A stretch of DNA of 8,491 nt, taken from contig JALWJP010000001.1 in assembly GCA_026997215.1 (NCBI GenBank), positions 1 through 8,491 of the forward strand, read 5' to 3'. The notes beneath the pieces were generated by a model. It was given only the letters and a program-made list of their open reading frames with translations, searched no databases and was not told the origin of the DNA. Each line of letters starts with the position of its first letter. The stretch's first letter is position 1. Position numbers and translations under genes: made by a program. Shown in pieces: positions 6,475 through 8,491 of this stretch. Source of the DNA: Nanobdellati archaeon. Lineage in GTDB: Archaea > EX4484-52 > JAADEF01.

Positions 6475-7587
6475 ATGGCTAAGAAATCTGCAAAACAAAA
6501 AAACGATGAAATCGTGGAAAGTTTGACTTTACCTTCAAAATATCAAAACCTTAAGGGAAAGAAACTTAAAGAAGCTTTAGAGAGATATGAAAAGATGAAG
6601 TACGAGTATGGAGAAGCAGTGGGTGTTGTTGCTGCTCAATCTATCTCAGAACCTGCAACGCAAATTACTTTGAGAGCATACCACGCAGCAGGTAGAGTTC
6701 AACTTGTTACTACAAAAGGTTTACCAAGGTTAATAGAGATATTTGATGCAAAAAAAGAGCCTAAAACACCTTCTATGACTATATATTTAGAACCTGATTA
6801 TAATAATGCAGAAAAAGCACATGAATTAGCATCAAAGATCAAAGAGACTTCTTTAAAGGATGTGATGGAATATGATGCTATAGATCTAACCGAGATGGTT
6901 TTAGAGATTAAGTTAGATAAGAATAAACTTCAAAATCATTTATTAGATGTTACCACAGTAAGAAATGCTTTAAGTAAATCCATGGCAACAGCAGAGTTTG
7001 AGGTTAAGGACGATTTAACCATTATAGCAAAACCTAAAGCTAAGCAATATGGTTTGAAGGACTTACAAGCTATGAGAACTAGATTGAGAGAGAGGCATGT
7101 GAAAGGTATAAGAGGTGTAAAACAGATATTAGTTGAGAAGGATGGAGAAGAATGGAAGATCACAACCTTGGGTTCTAATCTTAAAAAAGTATTAGAACTT
7201 AAAGGAGTCGATAAACGCCGCACCTATACCAACAACATTTTCGAGGTTGCTGAGGTCTTAGGAATAGAAGCAGCACGTAACCTCATAATAAGAGAAGCTT
7301 TAAATACTTTGAGGGAGCAAGGAGTAGATACAGACGTAAGACACATTATGTTAGTTGCAGATATAATGACTCAAACTGGTGTCATACAACCAATAGGAAG
7401 ATACGGTGTGGCAGGTAGTAAAGCATCTGTTTTAGCAAGGGCTAACTTCGAGGAAACTGTTAAACATCTAACAAAAGCAGCTTATTTAGGTGAAAAAGAT
7501 ACTTTAACTAGTGTTGTTGAAAACGTAATAATAGGTAATGCTGTACCAGTTGGTACGGGTATGATAAAGATAAAATATAAAGATTAA
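6475..7587 (+). CDS. rpoA2: DNA-directed RNA polymerase subunit A'' (Rpo1 C-terminal part)
   Basis: This 370-residue protein is the C-terminal part of the biggest subunit and supplies the trigger loop and jaw. After a lysine-rich N terminus, GEAVGVVAAQSISEPATQ (46-63) leads into the trigger loop ITLRAYHAAGR, with the catalytic-type His70, and then GLPRLIEIFDAKKEPKTPSM (82-101). The jaw region follows, then TNNIFEVAEVLGIEAARNLI, VDTDVRHIMLVADIMT, and the terminal block GVAGSKASVLARANFEETVKHL...NVIIGNAVPVGTGMI. Most archaea and bacteria have QSIGEP where this protein has QSISEP. The start is ambiguous between ATG 6475 (chosen by ribosome-site spacing) and ATG 6472; GTG 6466 is unlikely. It is last in the operon: the stop TAA overlaps the stop of a convergent gene by four bases, leaving no spacer for a terminator. 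Confidence 0.97.
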   Translation: MAKKSAKQKNDEIVESLTLPSKYQNLKGKKLKEALERYEKMKYEYGEAVGVVAAQSISEPATQITLRAYHAAGRVQLVTTKGLPRLIEIFDAKKEPKTPSMTIYLEPDYNNAEKAHELASKIKETSLKDVMEYDAIDLTEMVLEIKLDKNKLQNHLLDVTTVRNALSKSMATAEFEVKDDLTIIAKPKAKQYGLKDLQAMRTRLRERHVKGIRGVKQILVEKDGEEWKITTLGSNLKKVLELKGVDKRRTYTNNIFEVAEVLGIEAARNLIIREALNTLREQGVDTDVRHIMLVADIMTQTGVIQPIGRYGVAGSKASVLARANFEETVKHLTKAAYLGEKDTLTSVVENVIIGNAVPVGTGMIKIKYKD

Positions 7588-8111
7588 TGTATTCCTTTAG
7601 GAATGCTAAGAGGATCAGCAACATAAAGTTTATAGGCGAGGTTAGCACAATCCATTACTTCTCTATAATATTTAATATGATGCATGTAATGCGAAGGCGG
7701 AAATACACTTCTTAAAAGAATCGCCATTACAGCGGAGTATATTTCAGGTGAGTACCATTTTTCTTCATCCTTCCATTCTGGAAACACAATATCTTTAAAA
7801 AGTAAAGTATCGATTCTTTCTTTTAGCTCTTGGAGTTTTTCTTTTTCTCTCTGCTTTAAAGCAATAACTACTTCAGCATACAGTAGAGTGGGATAATCTT
7901 TATTTTCCTTCGGTAAAAATTTAAGGTTTTTTTCAAGTACTTTCTGCAAATAAATGCCTATGCCTGCTAATAGTTCATCTCTTGACATTTCTAGGGCATA
8001 CACTTCCAATCCTTGATGGTATGCCACCTCTTTAAATTTAAGTGCATAGTTTTCAAAAAGAGATCTAGTTTTTTCTAAAGGAAGAATTTTGTTATAGTCG
8101 AATTTTACCAT
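7584..8111 (-). CDS. Hypothetical protein, 175 residues
   Basis: I do not recognise the family. The frame is convincing: ATG 8111 is preceded three bases away by a strong AGGTGGTG site, and a TATA-like box lies at a plausible distance. The product is soluble-looking, with no signal peptide or membrane span, and appears mainly alpha-helical. A charged Lys/Glu-rich helix (about 84-102) could form a coiled coil. The C-terminal third is aromatic and histidine-rich, with the cluster HYMHH (141-145) and the segment SPEIYSAVMAILLRSVFPPSHY. There is one cysteine (155). The RSVFPPSH stretch superficially recalls the R-x(4-6)-H motif of HEPN ribonucleases, but nothing else supports that. It converges on rpoA2 with overlapping stops and diverges from the exported-protein gene to its right. 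The position next to the rpo operon does not by itself imply a transcription role. Confidence 0.8.
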   Translation of the reverse strand: MVKFDYNKILPLEKTRSLFENYALKFKEVAYHQGLEVYALEMSRDELLAGIGIYLQKVLEKNLKFLPKENKDYPTLLYAEVVIALKQREKEKLQELKERIDTLLFKDIVFPEWKDEEKWYSPEIYSAVMAILLRSVFPPSHYMHHIKYYREVMDCANLAYKLYVADPLSIPKGIH

Positions 8112-8114
8112 TCA

Positions 8115-8122
8115 CACCACCT
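8115..8122 (-). promoter_or_regulatory. Shine-Dalgarno of the hypothetical gene
   Basis: On the minus strand AGGTGGTG sits three bases before ATG 8111. It matches the archaeal anti-Shine-Dalgarno sequence well and has the same core as the site before rpoH (325-332), though the spacing is much shorter here. It supports ATG 8111 as the start. Confidence 0.7.
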
Positions 8123-8142
8123 TTCTATTTTTTGCTCTTATT

Positions 8143-8150
8143 ATTTATAT
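8143..8150 (-). promoter_or_regulatory. Candidate TATA box of the hypothetical gene
   Basis: On the minus strand this reads ATATAAAT, preceded by A-rich sequence (ATAAAGC) suitable as a BRE. The expected start site is near 8120-8125, at the upstream edge of the Shine-Dalgarno sequence, so the leader would be only about 10-14 nt. The region is very AT-rich, so the exact box is a best guess. Confidence 0.45.
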
Positions 8151-8181
8151 GCTTTATTTTATTTTTAGTAAAAAATAAAAA

Positions 8182-8189
8182 TATATATA
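8182..8189 (+). promoter_or_regulatory. TATA box of the exported-protein gene; leaderless start predicted
   Basis: TATATATA follows a run of A-rich, BRE-like sequence. Its centre is about 26 bases before ATG 8212, so the predicted start site coincides with the start codon. No Shine-Dalgarno sequence is present in CCCCTTTAATAATATT just before the ATG. Both facts point to a leaderless mRNA, which is common in archaea. The box lies back-to-back with the promoter of the minus-strand gene in a 100-bp divergent spacer. Confidence 0.55.
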
Positions 8190-8211
8190 CATTCTCCCCT
8201 TTAATAATATT

Positions 8212-8491
8212 ATGGCATCCTTAACCTCACGATTAAGCATAATAGCAATAACCTTAACCATAATAAGCATGGCAATCTATGCTTTTGCTCTAAACACATC
8301 ATTACCTTGGCATCCATTACAACAAATAGTAAGAGATCCTACTTCTCCCACACCTACATCTTTAGATGAAAATAATAATGGTAGAATAGACTCAGGCATA
8401 ATAGAGGATACATTACAAGACATAACAAATAATGGAGCATCTACAACCAACCCAATAACAGTAGGAGGATTAACTTCTAATGGAGGTATTG
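8212..8491 (+). CDS. Exported or membrane-anchored surface protein, N-terminal part (runs off the right edge)
   Basis: The frame is open from ATG 8212 to the window end, giving 93 residues. Residues 8-26 (LSIIAITLTIISMAIYAFA) form a hydrophobic segment after Arg7, a signal peptide or anchor, and AFA at 24-26 is a possible signal peptidase site. The exported part begins LNTSLPWHPLQQIVRDPTSP, then has DENNNGRIDSG (57-67), which loosely recalls Asp/Asn-rich calcium loops, then a Thr/Asn/Gly-rich stretch, STTNPITVGGLTSNGGI, like the beta-rich repeats of tail-fibre or adhesin-type surface proteins. I do not recognise a named family. The coding strand is C-richer than G (59 C, 40 G by hand count), opposite to the rpo genes, reflecting many ATA, ACA, ACC and CCA codons. 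Function is unknown; a cell-surface role is inferred. Confidence 0.7.
   Translation, partial: MASLTSRLSIIAITLTIISMAIYAFALNTSLPWHPLQQIVRDPTSPTPTSLDENNNGRIDSGIIEDTLQDITNNGASTTNPITVGGLTSNGGI

Noticed and set aside
6936..7223. Minus-strand open frame of 95 codons inside rpoA2
   Set aside because: It is antisense to the conserved jaw region of A'' and has no start signals of its own.
7589..7606. Hairpin (GTATTCC/GGAATGC, 4-nt loop) right after the rpoA2 stop, as a terminator
   Set aside because: The stem is only seven pairs including one G-U, no T-run follows on the + strand, and the bases encode the last residues of the convergent gene. Archaeal intrinsic termination depends mainly on T-runs, which are absent here.
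7676..7712. HEPN ribonuclease motif (RSVFPPSH) in the unknown protein
   Set aside because: The R-x6-H spacing is at the loose end of the motif, and there is no toxin-antitoxin partner or other HEPN signature nearby. It occurs easily by chance.
8380..8412. EF-hand or dockerin calcium loop (DENNNGRIDSG) in the exported protein
   Set aside because: The first ligand positions fit, but the residue expected to be Glu at position 12 is Ile, and only one copy is visible. Kept as a remark, not a domain call.

Overview
The window is an archaeal chromosomal segment dominated by the main RNA polymerase operon. All five genes are on the + strand and nearly abutting: rpoH (Rpo5), rpoB2 (B''), rpoB1 (B'), rpoA1 (A') and rpoA2 (A''). 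Both large subunits are split in the usual euryarchaeal/DPANN way. The DNA is AT-rich, ribosome-binding sites are of the archaeal GGTG(A) type, and TAA, TAG and TGA all end genes, so the code is standard. From memory, wording in the bridge-helix and trigger-loop regions (for example DSSLKTRVSGYLERRL and LPRLIEIFDAKKEP) resembles DPANN archaea more than methanogens or Thermococcales. This is an inference; no tree could be run. The tRNA stems are almost entirely G-C inside AT-rich DNA, which hints at a thermophile.

Layout: positions 1-164 are AT-rich noncoding DNA with a likely minus-strand promoter at the left edge and a candidate promoter for the rightward genes. Positions 165-294 hold a tRNA-Lys(CTT) gene with a 56-nt intron at the canonical 37/38 position. 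A 50-nt spacer with no good promoter leads into rpoH at 345, and the rpo genes run to 7587. Several real starts lie just downstream of a GTG that is part of the Shine-Dalgarno sequence, so the longest reading frames overextend rpoH, rpoB1 and rpoA2 at the N terminus.

A 175-residue protein of unknown function (7584-8111, minus strand) converges on rpoA2, and the two stop codons overlap. A 100-bp divergent spacer (8112-8211) then separates it from a rightward gene running off the right edge. That gene encodes a protein with an N-terminal signal peptide or membrane anchor and a Thr/Asn-rich exported region, and appears to be transcribed as a leaderless mRNA.

The polymerase genes together encode the catalytic core plus the H subunit that docks on it; the catalytic DFDGD motif, the zinc-binding cysteines and the trigger-loop histidine are all present. 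The notable points are an acidic C-terminal extension on RpoH, unusual residues in the most conserved B'' motif and in the A'' trigger loop, absence of the translation genes that often follow rpoA2 in Euryarchaeota, and the unknown and exported genes downstream. I see no mobile element, CRISPR array or clear defence system.
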